Shown here piece after piece: positions 1 through 11,106 of a stretch of DNA of 64,000 nt (within the stretch, counting starts at the first letter, position 1; each line of letters starts with the position of its first letter). Both the position numbers and the translations under genes were made by a program. The DNA comes from Rubellimicrobium thermophilum DSM 16684 (GTDB lineage: Bacteria > Pseudomonadota > Alphaproteobacteria > Rhodobacterales > Rhodobacteraceae): assembly GCF_000442315.1 (NCBI RefSeq), contig NZ_KE557321.1, positions 80,130 through 144,129 on the forward strand, written 5' to 3'. The notes under the pieces were generated by a model. It did not search any database. It was not told the origin of the DNA and was given only the letters and a program-made list of their open reading frames with translations.

Positions 1-122
1 GCATGAAGGGGGCCGTCACCCCGAATCGAATCAGGATATGCCCGATGTCTCCGGCCCCCCGGCCTCCGCTTCCGTCCCGCCCGTCCCGCGCCCTGGCTGC
101 GCGCGGCTGCGGCCTGGGGCTG

Positions 123-1277
123 TCAGACTTCGGGAAGTCCCGCCTCCAGCCGCTCCAGCAGACGGTCGAGCATCGCGTCGCAGCGTGCGATCTGGTCCTC
201 GGTGACGAACTCGTCTGCCTTGTGCCCCTGCGCCATGGAGCCGGGTCCGCAGATCACCACCGGCACGCCCAGCCCCTCGGCGAACAGGCCGCCCTCGGTG
301 CCGAAGGCCACCTTGATCGTTCCGTTCGCCCCGGTCAGGGCCTGCACGAACCGCACCGCCGCGGCATTCGTCGGCGTGCCGAGGCCGGGATAGCGGAACC
401 GTTCCTCGATGACGATCGCGGCCCCCTCGCCGGTCTCCTGCGCGATCCGGTCTGCCTGCTGCCGCAGCTCCGCCACCAGGGCGGACAGGTCGTCTTCCAC
501 GACATTGCGGATCTCGAAATCCATCACGCAGTGATTCGGCACGATGTTGAGCGCCACCCCCCCCGCGATCGTGCCGGCATGCACCGTGGTATAGGGGATG
601 TCGTAATCGGCATCGCGCGGCCCCTCGCGTTCGAGACGGGCCTGCATGGCGCGCAGCACGGAGAGAAGATCGGCTGCCAGATGGATTGCATTGAGGCCGA
701 GGGGGGCGAGGGCCGAATGCGCCTCGCGTCCGTGGCAGATCGCGCGCAGGGCGACCTTGCCCTTGTGCCCGGTGGCGACCTGCATGCCCGTCGGCTCTCC
801 CACGATCACGAGGCGCGGCCGCACCGGCGCAGCGGCCAGCATGGCGATGAGCGACGGCACGCCGAGGCAGCCCAGCTCCTCATCGTAGGACAGGGCCAGA
901 TGCAGCGGCAGGGCGAGCGGGCGGCGGCTTGCCGCGAGCATGGCCCGCAGCGCACAGGCGACAAAGCCCTTCATGTCGGCCGTGCCCCGCCCGTAGAGCC
1001 GGCCATCCCGCCGCGTCAGCACGAAGGGGGGCAGGGTCCAGTCCTGCCCCTCTGTCGGGACGACATCGGTATGGCCCGAGAGCATCACACCCCCGCGGTC
1101 GCGCGGTCCGGCGGTGACGAAGAGATTGGCCTTGCCGCCTTCTGCATCGGGCAGCAGCACCGGATCGAGCCCGGCCCCGCGCAGAAGCGTGGCGACATCC
1201 TCGATCAGGGCCCGGTTCGGGTTCCGGCTGACCGTCTGATGGGCGATGAGGCGGTCCAGAAGGGTGATGCTGTCCAA
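123..1277 (-). CDS. argE: Acetylornithine deacetylase (M20 peptidase family)
   Basis: Predicted zinc hydrolase that removes the acetyl group from N2-acetyl-L-ornithine to give ornithine in cytoplasmic arginine synthesis. At 384 residues it has the usual family length. Visible M20 signatures are SGHTDVVP with the first metal His/Asp, GRGTADMKGF with the bridging Asp, DEELGCLG with the catalytic Glu pair, and EPT. The start is a TTG; no ATG lies nearby and the Shine-Dalgarno is weak, so the exact N-terminus is uncertain. It is transcribed away from katG's 3' end and shows no operon partner. Related M20 enzymes (succinyl-diaminopimelate desuccinylase, other deacylases) are possible, but the motif set and length favour ArgE. 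The 122 bases to its left hold nothing recognisable. Confidence 0.88.
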   Translation of the reverse strand: MDSITLLDRLIAHQTVSRNPNRALIEDVATLLRGAGLDPVLLPDAEGGKANLFVTAGPRDRGGVMLSGHTDVVPTEGQDWTLPPFVLTRRDGRLYGRGTADMKGFVACALRAMLAASRRPLALPLHLALSYDEELGCLGVPSLIAMLAAAPVRPRLVIVGEPTGMQVATGHKGKVALRAICHGREAHSALAPLGLNAIHLAADLLSVLRAMQARLEREGPRDADYDIPYTTVHAGTIAGGVALNIVPNHCVMDFEIRNVVEDDLSALVAELRQQADRIAQETGEGAAIVIEERFRYPGLGTPTNAAAVRFVQALTGANGTIKVAFGTEGGLFAEGLGVPVVICGPGSMAQGHKADEFVTEDQIARCDAMLDRLLERLEAGLPEV

Positions 1278-1427
1278 GGCTCTGCGTCCCCCGGGGAGCG
1301 GGATGTTCCCGGTTCCGGTCTAGCGGCATCGGCGGCGGGGCGACAGGGCCTTGGCAGGCGGTCTGTTCCGCAGGACAGGGGGACCCCGCCCCCTGGCAGG
1401 GGGACGGGGCCGGATGACTCGCGCGGC

Positions 1428-3799
<2,372 letters not shown>

Positions 3800-4714
3800 A
3801 TGATAAACCTCTCGCTTCGCCAGCTGCGCTATTTCGATGCGCTGGTCCGTCATCGCCATTTCGGTCGCGCCGCCGATGCGGCGGCCGTCTCGCAGCCGGC
3901 GCTGTCCATGCAGATCCGCGAGCTGGAGGCGGCGCTCGGTTCGCCCCTGTTCGAACGCGGGGCCCGGACCGTCCGTTTGACCCCGCTGGCCGAGACGCTG
4001 ATACCGCGCGTGCGCGACATCCTGCGGGCCGTGGACGAGATCGGCGAGGTGGCACGCGCCTCGCGCGAGGGGCGGCTCGGCCGGCTGCGGCTTGGCGTGA
4101 TCCCGACCGTGGCGCCCTATCTTCTGCCGGCGCTGGTGCCCCGCCTCATGCGGATCGAGGCCGGGCTGGATCTCAATCTGCGCGAGACCGTGACACCCCG
4201 CCTTCTCGAGGAGGTTCTGGAGGGGCGTCTGGATGCCGCGCTGGTCGCCCTGCCCGTCTCGGAGCCCGAGCTGGAGGAAGTCCCCCTGCTGCATGAGGAT
4301 TTCCTGCTCGTGCGGCCTGCACGCGATGCCGGCAAGCCGGTGCCGGCCCCGGACCGGCTGCGGGAAATGCGCTTGCTTCTTCTGGAGGAGGGGCATTGCT
4401 TCCGCGATCAGGCGCTGGCCTTCTGCGGGATCGAGGGCGGACGGCCTCGCGAATGGCTCGATGGCAGCGCCTTGTCCACACTGGTGCAGATGGTGGGGGC
4501 GGGGATCGGTGTCACCCTCCTGCCCGAGATGGCCGTTGCGGTGGAGACCCGATCGGCCAATGTGGCCCTCTCCCGCTTCCAGGGCGTCCCGCCCTCGCGC
4601 AGGCTGGGCCTCGTCTGGCGGAGGACGACCCCTCTGGCCCCGGCCCTGACCCGCGTGGCCGAAGCCGTGCGCGAGGCAGGCGAGGCCGTTCTGGCCGCGG
4701 TTCGCGAGGGCTAG
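3800..4714 (+). CDS. oxyR: Hydrogen-peroxide sensor OxyR (LysR family)
   Basis: LysR-type transcription factor that is activated by peroxide through a disulfide. The N-terminal winged helix (about residues 1-60) carries the typical LRQLRYFDALV start and SQPALSMQIRELE recognition helix. The C-terminal effector domain has the diagnostic pair Cys200 and Cys209 in GHCFRDQALAFC, with the same nine-residue spacing as the redox pair of E. coli OxyR (Cys199/Cys208). That separates it from generic LysR proteins. Length (304) is standard. It diverges from katG, the usual target. The sequence indicates a functional sensor next to a katG that is broken on paper, which supports the idea that the katG frameshift is a sequence error. 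Confidence 0.93.
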   Translation: MINLSLRQLRYFDALVRHRHFGRAADAAAVSQPALSMQIRELEAALGSPLFERGARTVRLTPLAETLIPRVRDILRAVDEIGEVARASREGRLGRLRLGVIPTVAPYLLPALVPRLMRIEAGLDLNLRETVTPRLLEEVLEGRLDAALVALPVSEPELEEVPLLHEDFLLVRPARDAGKPVPAPDRLREMRLLLLEEGHCFRDQALAFCGIEGGRPREWLDGSALSTLVQMVGAGIGVTLLPEMAVAVETRSANVALSRFQGVPPSRRLGLVWRRTTPLAPALTRVAEAVREAGEAVLAAVREG

Positions 4715-4780
4715 GGACATCGCCGGGGCACGTGCTCCTTCCTCGGGACGGTCCGGGCGGGGACGGTCTGGGCGCCCGGC

Positions 4781-5821
4781 TCAAGGGCAGGTCGGATCAG
4801 GGCCATTGCGCCGGCTCCGGGCAGAGCCGCGCAGGACCAGAGGAGCCGGCAGGCGCAGACGGACGGCTTCGCGCGCCCCCTCTTCGATCTGACGGATCAG
4901 GACATCCACCGTGGCGTCGACCATGGCCTCCACGGGCTGGCGGATGGTCGTGAGGTCATAGGCCGGCCAGGCGGCAAGGGGCACATCGTCGAAGCCCACG
5001 ACCGAGACATCCTCCGGCACGCGCAGCCCCCGCTCGAACCGCAGCGCGTCCATGACGCCGAAGGCCATGTAGTCGTTGCCGACAAAGATCGCATCGGGCG
5101 GATCGGGCCGGTCCATGAGGCGGTGTGCGGCCCGGGCGGCCTCGTCGCGGTCGTAGAAGCCGTCGATGACGGCAAGCGGCTCCTGTCCGGCCTCGGCAAG
5201 ACCCCGGCGAAAGCCTTCGGCCCGGTCCCGGCCCGTGGAGGACCCCTGCCAGCCGGCGACATGGGCGATGCGGCGATGCCCCCCGGCGAGCAGGAAACGC
5301 GCCACGATGCGCCCGCCTTCGAGATTGTCCGAGGTCACCTCGGCATGGGCCTCGCCCTCCTGACCGCGGTTGAAGAGGACGACCGGAATGCCCGCGGATT
5401 CGCAGCGGCTGGCGATGTCGCTGGTCAGTGCCACCGAGGCGAAGACGATGCCGTCCACCTGGTAGTCGAGAAGCTCCTGCACCACCTCGGCGGTGCGGCC
5501 GCTGTCGGTTCCGGCCAGGAAGACCAGGATGTGATAGCCGCGCGCCTGCAGGGCTCGGGAGAGATGCTCGATGGCCACCGGGTAGAACTGGTTCTCCAGA
5601 TGGGCGACGACGAGGCCGATCATGCGGCTGCGCCCCGTGATGACTGCGCGGGCCAGGACATTCGGCCGGTAGCCGAGCTGTTCGGCCGCGGCGCGCACCT
5701 TCTCGGCCATCCTGCGCGAGACCGGGGCGCCGGGGGTGAAGACGCGGCTGACAGCCGACTGCGAGACCCCTGCGAGGCGTGCCACATCCATGGCCGTGAC
5801 CCTGACAGGCTGATCGGTCAT
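4781..5821 (-). CDS. LacI-family transcriptional regulator
   Basis: Repressor of the LacI/GalR family. The N-terminal helix-turn-helix reads TAMDVARLAGVSQSAVSRVF, followed by the hinge helix (YRPNVLARAVITGRS) and a periplasmic-binding-protein-like ligand domain with GIVFASVALTSD, VTSDNLEGG and FVGNDYMAFGVMDAL. The ATG used overlaps the TGA of the upstream SDR (ATGA), so it is probably translationally coupled; an in-frame ATG 12 bases upstream is less likely. It is the last gene of the operon with the SDR and the histidinol-dehydrogenase homologue and most likely autoregulates that operon through the CG-centred palindrome in front of it. The effector is unknown. Confidence 0.88.
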   Translation of the reverse strand: MTDQPVRVTAMDVARLAGVSQSAVSRVFTPGAPVSRRMAEKVRAAAEQLGYRPNVLARAVITGRSRMIGLVVAHLENQFYPVAIEHLSRALQARGYHILVFLAGTDSGRTAEVVQELLDYQVDGIVFASVALTSDIASRCESAGIPVVLFNRGQEGEAHAEVTSDNLEGGRIVARFLLAGGHRRIAHVAGWQGSSTGRDRAEGFRRGLAEAGQEPLAVIDGFYDRDEAARAAHRLMDRPDPPDAIFVGNDYMAFGVMDALRFERGLRVPEDVSVVGFDDVPLAAWPAYDLTTIRQPVEAMVDATVDVLIRQIEEGAREAVRLRLPAPLVLRGSARSRRNGPDPTCP

Positions 5822-6581
5822 CCTGCCGTCCACCCCCCGTCGATCAGAAGCGATGCCCCCGTCATCAGCGCCGAGGCGTCCGAGGCTAGGAACAGCACCG
5901 GTCCCATGAGATCCTCCGGTTCCCCCAGACGGCCAAGGCGGATCCTCGACAGGATCCAGTCCCGGCGCCGGGGATCGGCAAGCGTCCGTTCGGCCAGGGG
6001 CGTCCGGATGAAGGTGGGGCAGAGCGTGTTCACCCGGATGCCATGCGCCCCCATTCGATCGCCATCGCCCGGGTCATCCCCTCGAGCGCATGCTTGGAGG
6101 CGCAATAGGCGGCACGGTCGGGGCCGCCCACATGGCCCATCTGGCTCGAGACATTGATCAGGCTGCCGGGGCGACCGGATGCGATCAGCCCTCGTGCGAC
6201 CTCCCGGCACAGGAAGAAGGCCGCGCGCAGGTTCACGTCCAGCGTGGCATCGAGATCGGCCGGCGAGACCTCGATCGCGGGGGCATGGCGGGCGATGCCG
6301 GCGGCATTGACAAGGATGTCGAAGGGGCCCCGCCCTGCCACGAAGGCGGCCGCGGCCTCGCGATCCGTCACATCGAGGGGATGCGCCTCGGCCTGCCCGC
6401 CCGCGGCGCGGATCGCGTCGCGCACCCTCTCCAGTTCGGGACGGCGCCGGGCGATCAGCGCCACCTCGGCCCCCGCTTCGGCCAGCGCGGCGGCCGCCGC
6501 CAGACCGATGCCGGAGGAGGCGCCCGTGACAAGGGCGCGGCGGCCGTCGAGCCGGAAGGACGGCGTGCGGGGCAGCCTCAT
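5818..6581 (-). CDS. SDR-family oxidoreductase, frameshifted in this sequence
   Basis: Short-chain NAD(P)-dependent dehydrogenase. The N-terminal part has the nucleotide-binding GASSGIG, DILVNAAG, the catalytic Ser in INVSSQ and the catalytic YCASK. The C-terminal part (GIRVNTLCPTFIRTPL to LLIDGGW) is in the next frame. The break lies in a run of five G on the coding strand (6048-6052 on the plus strand); one more G restores EWGAHGIRVN and a normal protein of about 254 residues. It starts 4 bases after the stop of the histidinol-dehydrogenase homologue and overlaps the LacI gene by ATGA, so all three are one operon. A polyol or sulfonate alcohol is a plausible substrate, but the sequence does not decide. 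Confidence 0.8.
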
Positions 6582-6585
6582 GGGC

Positions 6586-7917
6586 CTACTCCGCCATGTC
6601 CTGCACGGGGGCCGGCGCGCCGTAGGGGATGTCGATCCCCCCATGGCGGCGGACGCGCAGGTTGCATTGTTCGGCATGGCCCACGAAGCCTTCGAGAAGG
6701 CACAGGCGCGAGCCATGGCTGCTGACCAGGGCGGCGGCCCGGTCCGTGGTGATCCGCTGATAGCTATGGGTCTTGAGGAACTTGCCGACCCACAGCCCGC
6801 CGGTATAACGGCCCGCCCGCCGGGTGGGCAGGGTGTGGTTGGTGCCGATCACCTTGTCGCCGTTGGCCACATGCGTTCGCGGGCCAAGGAACAGCGCCCC
6901 ATAGCTGTGCATGTTCTCCAGATACCAGTCGTCGCGGTCGGTGATCACCTGCACATGTTCATAGGCCAGGTCATTGGCCAGCCCCAGCATCTCCTCGTGG
7001 CTGTCGCAGACATAGATGTCGCCATGGTCCCGCCAGCTGGCTGCGGCGGTCTCGCGCGTGGGCAGGATGGAGAGAAGCCGGTCGATCTCGGCCAGCGTGG
7101 CTTCGGCCAGGGGAAGGGAATTCGTGATCAGGCAGGCGGGCGAGTTGGGGCCGTGTTCGGCCTGGCCCAGAAGATCGGTCGCGGCCATCTCGGCATCGCA
7201 GGCATCCTCGGTGGCGATGACCATGGTCTCGGTCGGGCCGGCGAGGAGATCGATGCCGACGCGCCCGAACAGCTGGCGCTTGGCCTCGGCCACATGGGCA
7301 TTGCCGGGACCCACCACCATGTCCACCGGCCGGATGGTCTCGGTGCCCAGCGCCATGGCGCCCACGGCCTGGATGCCGCCCAGCACATAGATCTCGTGCG
7401 CGCCGGCCAGATGCATCGCGGCCACGATCGCCGGATGGGGCGCGCCGTTCACCGGCGGGGCGCTTGCCACGATCCGGGGCACGCCCGCGACCTGGGCCGT
7501 CAGCACCGACATATGCGCCGAGGCCACCATCGGGAACCTTCCCGCGGGAACGTAGCAGCCGACCGACTGCACCGGGATATTGCGATGGCCGAGGATCACG
7601 CCGGGCAGCGTCTCGACCTCGATGTCGCGCAGCGCCGCCTTCTGGGCCTCGGCAAAGCGGCGGATCTGGGCCTGGGCGAAGCGGATATCGGCCATGTCCC
7701 GAGCCGGGACCTTCTGCATCGCCGCCTCGATTTCGGAAGGGGAGAGGCGGAAGGAGGGCGGGTCATGGCGGTCGAAACGCCACGCCATCTCGCGCACGGC
7801 GGCATCCCCGCGGGCCGCAATATCGGCCAGAGCCTGTTCGACGGTCGCCCGCACCCTGGCATCATCCGCTGCCCGTTCGGATTCGGACTTGCCGGTCTTG
7901 AGATGGCGGATGGTCAT
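6586..7917 (-). CDS. Histidinol-dehydrogenase-family enzyme, candidate sulfopropanediol 3-dehydrogenase
   Basis: A zinc- and NAD-dependent four-electron alcohol dehydrogenase of the HisD fold. It keeps the active-site elements of HisD: LLGQAEHG (Gln and His metal ligands), AYEHVQV (catalytic Glu-His), [13 protein letters not shown] (Asp ligand) and EGFVGHAEQ (C-terminal His ligand). The context is catabolic, not histidine biosynthesis: it sits in an operon with an SDR and a LacI repressor. HisD homologues of this kind include HpsN, which oxidises 2,3-dihydroxypropane-1-sulfonate in roseobacters, and I infer a similar role at moderate confidence. The start chosen is MTIRHLK; an upstream in-frame extension would add 36 unconserved residues. 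Length 443 is close to HpsN. Confidence 0.8.
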   Translation of the reverse strand: MTIRHLKTGKSESERAADDARVRATVEQALADIAARGDAAVREMAWRFDRHDPPSFRLSPSEIEAAMQKVPARDMADIRFAQAQIRRFAEAQKAALRDIEVETLPGVILGHRNIPVQSVGCYVPAGRFPMVASAHMSVLTAQVAGVPRIVASAPPVNGAPHPAIVAAMHLAGAHEIYVLGGIQAVGAMALGTETIRPVDMVVGPGNAHVAEAKRQLFGRVGIDLLAGPTETMVIATEDACDAEMAATDLLGQAEHGPNSPACLITNSLPLAEATLAEIDRLLSILPTRETAAASWRDHGDIYVCDSHEEMLGLANDLAYEHVQVITDRDDWYLENMHSYGALFLGPRTHVANGDKVIGTNHTLPTRRAGRYTGGLWVGKFLKTHSYQRITTDRAAALVSSHGSRLCLLEGFVGHAEQCNLRVRRHGGIDIPYGAPAPVQDMAE

Positions 7918-8491
7918 GCGACACCCTCCGAGGTCGCAGCGCCAACAGGCCGTGCCGCGGGGGCACGGGACAGGGGGGGCATCGCGGTCATGGTCGGTCC
8001 TCCGGCAGGTCAGATCCTGGGGCATGGCGCCCGCGATCCGATCCTGCGCCTTGTTGCATACGATTGCAACAGACGATCATGATCCGTTGCCCAAGGGGGC
8101 AGGGCCCTTGCGCCCTCTTCCGGAATCGGTCCTGCGCCCCGGCGCGATGGCCGGACGCTTCGGCATCGGGGAGGATGGCCATGGCTGTTCTGTCTGCTCC
8201 GTCTTTTGCGTCTGCTGCGGCGGGACCGGAATGGCCCTGTCCGTCTGGGGCCATCCTGTGACAGAACGGTTAAGAAAGCGTAGCCGCAACGCGCGCTCTG
8301 CAGGAGAATCGGCAACGCCTCCCCAGGGGGGCGAATCGCCCGCGCAAGGGCCTGGCCGGGCCGGGTGCGGCCGCAGGCTGCGCGTTTCGGTCGCGGGCTG
8401 CAGGGGCTGTCGGCGTTTGGTCGGGCGGTCCACCCATGCTATTGCCAATGCATCGGAGGGTCGCAACCCTCGCACCGAAGGGGGTCTCTTC
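7918..8491. other. 574-base gene-free divergent region between the HisD-like gene and cydA
   Basis: No convincing coding sequence in either strand. It holds the LacI-type palindrome centred near 8061 and, at the right end, a GAAGGGGG Shine-Dalgarno seven bases before the GTG of cydA. Promoters for both flanking transcripts must lie here. I see no clear FNR box (TTGAT-N4-ATCAA) upstream of cydA and no structured RNA. Confidence 0.6.
8053..8070. promoter_or_regulatory. LacI/GalR-type operator upstream of the HisD-like operon
   Basis: The 18-base site GTTGCATACGATTGCAAC is an even dyad with a central CG, arms GTTGCA/TGCAAC and only the inner two positions on each side unpaired. CG-centred even palindromes are typical LacI-family operators. 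It lies 136 bases before the start of the HisD-like gene, whose operon ends in a LacI-family gene, which suggests autoregulation. cydA starts 420 bases away on the other side and is less likely to be the target. Confidence 0.65.
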
Positions 8492-9943
8492 GTGCCGATC
8501 GATCTCGATGCGGTGATGCTGGCGCGCATCCAGTTCGCCTTCACCGTCTCCTTTCACTTCCTGTTTCCCGCCTTCACGATCGGGCTGGCCAGTTATCTGG
8601 CGGTGCTCAACGGGCTGTGGCTGTGGACGCGCGAACACCGCTATCTCGAGCTGTTCCGCTACTGGGTGAAGGTCTTCGCGCTGGCCTTCGCGATGGGCGT
8701 CGTGTCCGGGCTCGTGATGTCCTACCAGTTCGGCACCAACTGGTCGGTCTTTGCCGACCGCGCCGGGCCGGTGATCGGCGCGCCGATGGCCTATGAGGTG
8801 CTGTCGGCCTTCTTCCTCGAGGCGGGGTTCCTCGGCATCATGCTGTTCGGCCGCGACCGGGTGGGCGAAGGGCTGCACATGGCCGCCTGCGTTGCAGTCG
8901 CCCTGGGCACGATCTTTTCGGCCTTCTGGATCCTGTCGGTCAATTCCTGGATGCACACGCCCGCCGGCTACCGGATCGACGAGGCTACCGGCCAGTTCCT
9001 GCCCGAGGACTGGTGGGCCATCATCTTCAACCCGTCCTTTCCCTACCGTCTCGCCCATACCGTCACGGCAGCCTATCTGACCACCGCCTTCATCGTCGGC
9101 GGAGTGGGGGGCTGGCATCTGCTGCGCGCCCGCCGCCGCGGGGAGATCCCCAGTCAGGCGACGCGCACGATGTTCTCGATGGCGATGTGGATGGCCGCGC
9201 TGGTCGCCCCTGTCCAGCTCGTGCTGGGCGACCTGCACGGGATCAACACCCTCCACCACCAGCCTGCCAAGGTCATGGCGATGGAGGGTCATTTCGAATC
9301 CCATCCCGAAGGCTGTGCGCCGCTCTATCTCTTTGGCCTGCCCGATCAGGAGGCGCAGCGGCTCGACTACGCCCTGGGCATCCCCTGCCTGTCGAACCTG
9401 ATCCTCAAGCACGACCTCACCTCGCCCCTGCCGGGTCTCGACACCGTGCCCCGCGACGAGCAGCCGCCCGTTGCCATCGTCTTCTGGTCCTTCCGCGTGA
9501 TGGTCGGGCTCGGGCTGCTGATGGTCGGCCTCGGGGTCTGGTCGCTCTGGGCACGCTGGCGGGGGCGGCTGTTCGATTCGCCGGCGCTGCACCGCGCCGC
9601 CGTTGCGATGGGGCCGTCCGGCCTCGTGGCGGTGCTTGCCGGCTGGATCACCACCGAGGTGGGACGCCAGCCCTATACCGTCTATGGCCTGCTGCGCACC
9701 GCCGACAGTGCCAGCCCGCTGGCCGCGCCGGCCGTGGCCTGGTCGCTGGTCGCCTTTGTCGTGATCTATTTCGCGGTGTTCGGAGCGGGGACCTGGTATA
9801 TCCTGCGCCTGTTGTCGCGCCCGCCGCGCGCCGACGAGCCGCGCCTGCATGATGTGGTCGAGGGGCCGATCCGCTCGGCCGGCATCACCCCCGCCCCCGC
9901 CGAGGCCGCCCGTCAGGGCCGGCCGCAGACCATCGGAGGCTGA
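8492..9943 (+). CDS. cydA: Cytochrome bd-type quinol oxidase subunit I
   Basis: Membrane subunit that oxidises quinol and carries hemes b558, b595 and d. His22 (SFHFLFP) matches the b595 ligand; His189 (RLAHTV) and Met337 (FRVMVG) match the two b558 ligands; GDLHGINTLHHQPAK with MEGHFES is the quinol-binding Q-loop; GWITTEVGRQPY is the conserved C-terminal family motif. At 483 residues with a short Q-loop it resembles the CioA / cyanide-insensitive branch more than long E. coli CydA. The start is a GTG, chosen for its spacing from GAAGGGGG and because the mature N-terminus fits CydA; an ORF stays open far upstream but is unrelated. cydB follows 3 bases after the stop. Confidence 0.93.
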   Translation: MPIDLDAVMLARIQFAFTVSFHFLFPAFTIGLASYLAVLNGLWLWTREHRYLELFRYWVKVFALAFAMGVVSGLVMSYQFGTNWSVFADRAGPVIGAPMAYEVLSAFFLEAGFLGIMLFGRDRVGEGLHMAACVAVALGTIFSAFWILSVNSWMHTPAGYRIDEATGQFLPEDWWAIIFNPSFPYRLAHTVTAAYLTTAFIVGGVGGWHLLRARRRGEIPSQATRTMFSMAMWMAALVAPVQLVLGDLHGINTLHHQPAKVMAMEGHFESHPEGCAPLYLFGLPDQEAQRLDYALGIPCLSNLILKHDLTSPLPGLDTVPRDEQPPVAIVFWSFRVMVGLGLLMVGLGVWSLWARWRGRLFDSPALHRAAVAMGPSGLVAVLAGWITTEVGRQPYTVYGLLRTADSASPLAAPAVAWSLVAFVVIYFAVFGAGTWYILRLLSRPPRADEPRLHDVVEGPIRSAGITPAPAEAARQGRPQTIGG

Positions 9944-9946
9944 TCC

Positions 9947-10978
9947 ATGCCGCTTGTCGCGGGCCTCTCCTTCGATCTCACCGTGATCTGGGCCTTCCTG
10001 ATCGCCTTCGCGGTGTTCGTCTATGTCGTGCTCGATGGCTTCGATCTCGGCCTGGGGATCCTCTTCGCCGTCGAGCCGGACCGGCGCGACCGCGACGTCA
10101 TGATGAATTCGGTCGCCCCGGTCTGGGACGGCAACGAGACCTGGCTCGTTCTTGGCGGTGGCGGCCTCTTTGCCGCCTTCCCCCTGGCCTATGCGGTGGT
10201 GCTGCCGGCGCTCTATGTGCCGATCCTCGCCATGCTGCTCGCCCTCGTGTTCCGCGGCGTGGCCTTCGAGTTCCGCTGGCGCACCGAACGCTGGCGGGGC
10301 GTGTGGGACATGGCCTTCATCGGCGGCTCGGCGCTTGCGGCGTTGTCGCAGGGGATCGCGCTGGGGGCGCTGCTGCAGGGGATCGCGGTCGATCCGGCGG
10401 CGCGGGCCTATGGCGGCGGCTGGTGGGACTGGCTCACGCCCTTCTCGCTCTTCGTGGGCGTGGCCGTCGTCGTGGGCTATGCGCTGCTTGGGGCCTGCTG
10501 GCTGGTGATGAAGACCACGGGCCCCCTGCAGGAGCGGATGCGCACCCGCGCCCGCTGGCTCGGCCTGGCCACGGTGGGGTTCATCGGCGCGGTGAGCCTG
10601 TGGACCCCCTTCCTGCAGGAGGGCTATTATGCCCGCTGGTTCTCGGGCTGGGGGCTGGTGGCGGCCGGGGGCGTCGCGGCGGCGGTGCTGCTCCTGGCCG
10701 CTCTGCTGGAGCGCTCGCTGTCGCTGCACCGGCACGAATACCGGCCTTTCCTGTATGCGCTGGGGCTGTTTGCGGTCTGCTTTGTCGGTCTGGGGGTGGC
10801 GATGTGGCCCTATGTCATTCCCCGCAGCGTCACCATCTGGGAGGCGGCTGCGCCGGAGACGAGCCAGCTCTTCATGCTGATCGGGGCGGCGGTGCTGATC
10901 CCGATCATCCTGGCCTATACCGCCTATGCCTACTGGGTGTTCCGCGGCAAGGTGGATCCGCAGGCGGGTTATCACTGA
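9947..10978 (+). CDS. cydB: Cytochrome bd-type quinol oxidase subunit II
   Basis: Integral membrane partner of CydA. It begins with the characteristic first helix and YVVLDGFDLGLGILF motif, then APVWDGNETWLVLGGGGLFAAFP, both hallmarks of CydB/CioB. About eight to nine hydrophobic segments span the 343 residues, the normal length. It carries no heme ligands of its own in this family but stabilises the complex. It starts immediately after cydA and its TGA overlaps the ATG of the small third gene. Confidence 0.94.
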   Translation: MPLVAGLSFDLTVIWAFLIAFAVFVYVVLDGFDLGLGILFAVEPDRRDRDVMMNSVAPVWDGNETWLVLGGGGLFAAFPLAYAVVLPALYVPILAMLLALVFRGVAFEFRWRTERWRGVWDMAFIGGSALAALSQGIALGALLQGIAVDPAARAYGGGWWDWLTPFSLFVGVAVVVGYALLGACWLVMKTTGPLQERMRTRARWLGLATVGFIGAVSLWTPFLQEGYYARWFSGWGLVAAGGVAAAVLLLAALLERSLSLHRHEYRPFLYALGLFAVCFVGLGVAMWPYVIPRSVTIWEAAAPETSQLFMLIGAAVLIPIILAYTAYAYWVFRGKVDPQAGYH

Positions 10979-11097
10979 TGGCGGCGCGGCGACGGCCCGG
11001 CCGGCGCGAGATCCTGTGGTTCCTCGGTCTGTGGGCCGCGGGTGTGGGGACGGTCGCGGTGGCGGGCCTGCTGATCCGCGCCATGCTGGCGGGCTGA
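10978..11097 (+). CDS. DUF2474-type small membrane protein of the bd oxidase operon
   Basis: A 39-residue protein with a basic N-terminus ([11 protein letters not shown]), then one hydrophobic helix from ILWFLGLWAAGVG to GLLIRAMLAG. Its ATG overlaps the cydB stop (ATGA), so it is translationally coupled. Position, size and the W..GLW..GV pattern match the DUF2474 proteins that follow cioAB/cydAB in proteobacteria and play a part similar to CydX in stabilising the complex. It is short and easily missed by automatic annotation. Confidence 0.8.
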   Translation: MAARRRPGRREILWFLGLWAAGVGTVAVAGLLIRAMLAG

Positions 11098-11106
11098 GGC
11101 ATCCGC

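Noticed and set aside
6586..7917. Biosynthetic histidinol dehydrogenase HisD
   Set aside because: The family is right, but the operon partners are an SDR and a LacI repressor and no other his gene is nearby, so a catabolic homologue is more likely.
8285..8300. The 14-mer CGCAACGCGCGCTC, also found near 56071, as a shared regulatory element
   Set aside because: A match of this length is expected by chance in 64 kb of very GC-rich sequence, and the two surroundings share nothing else.
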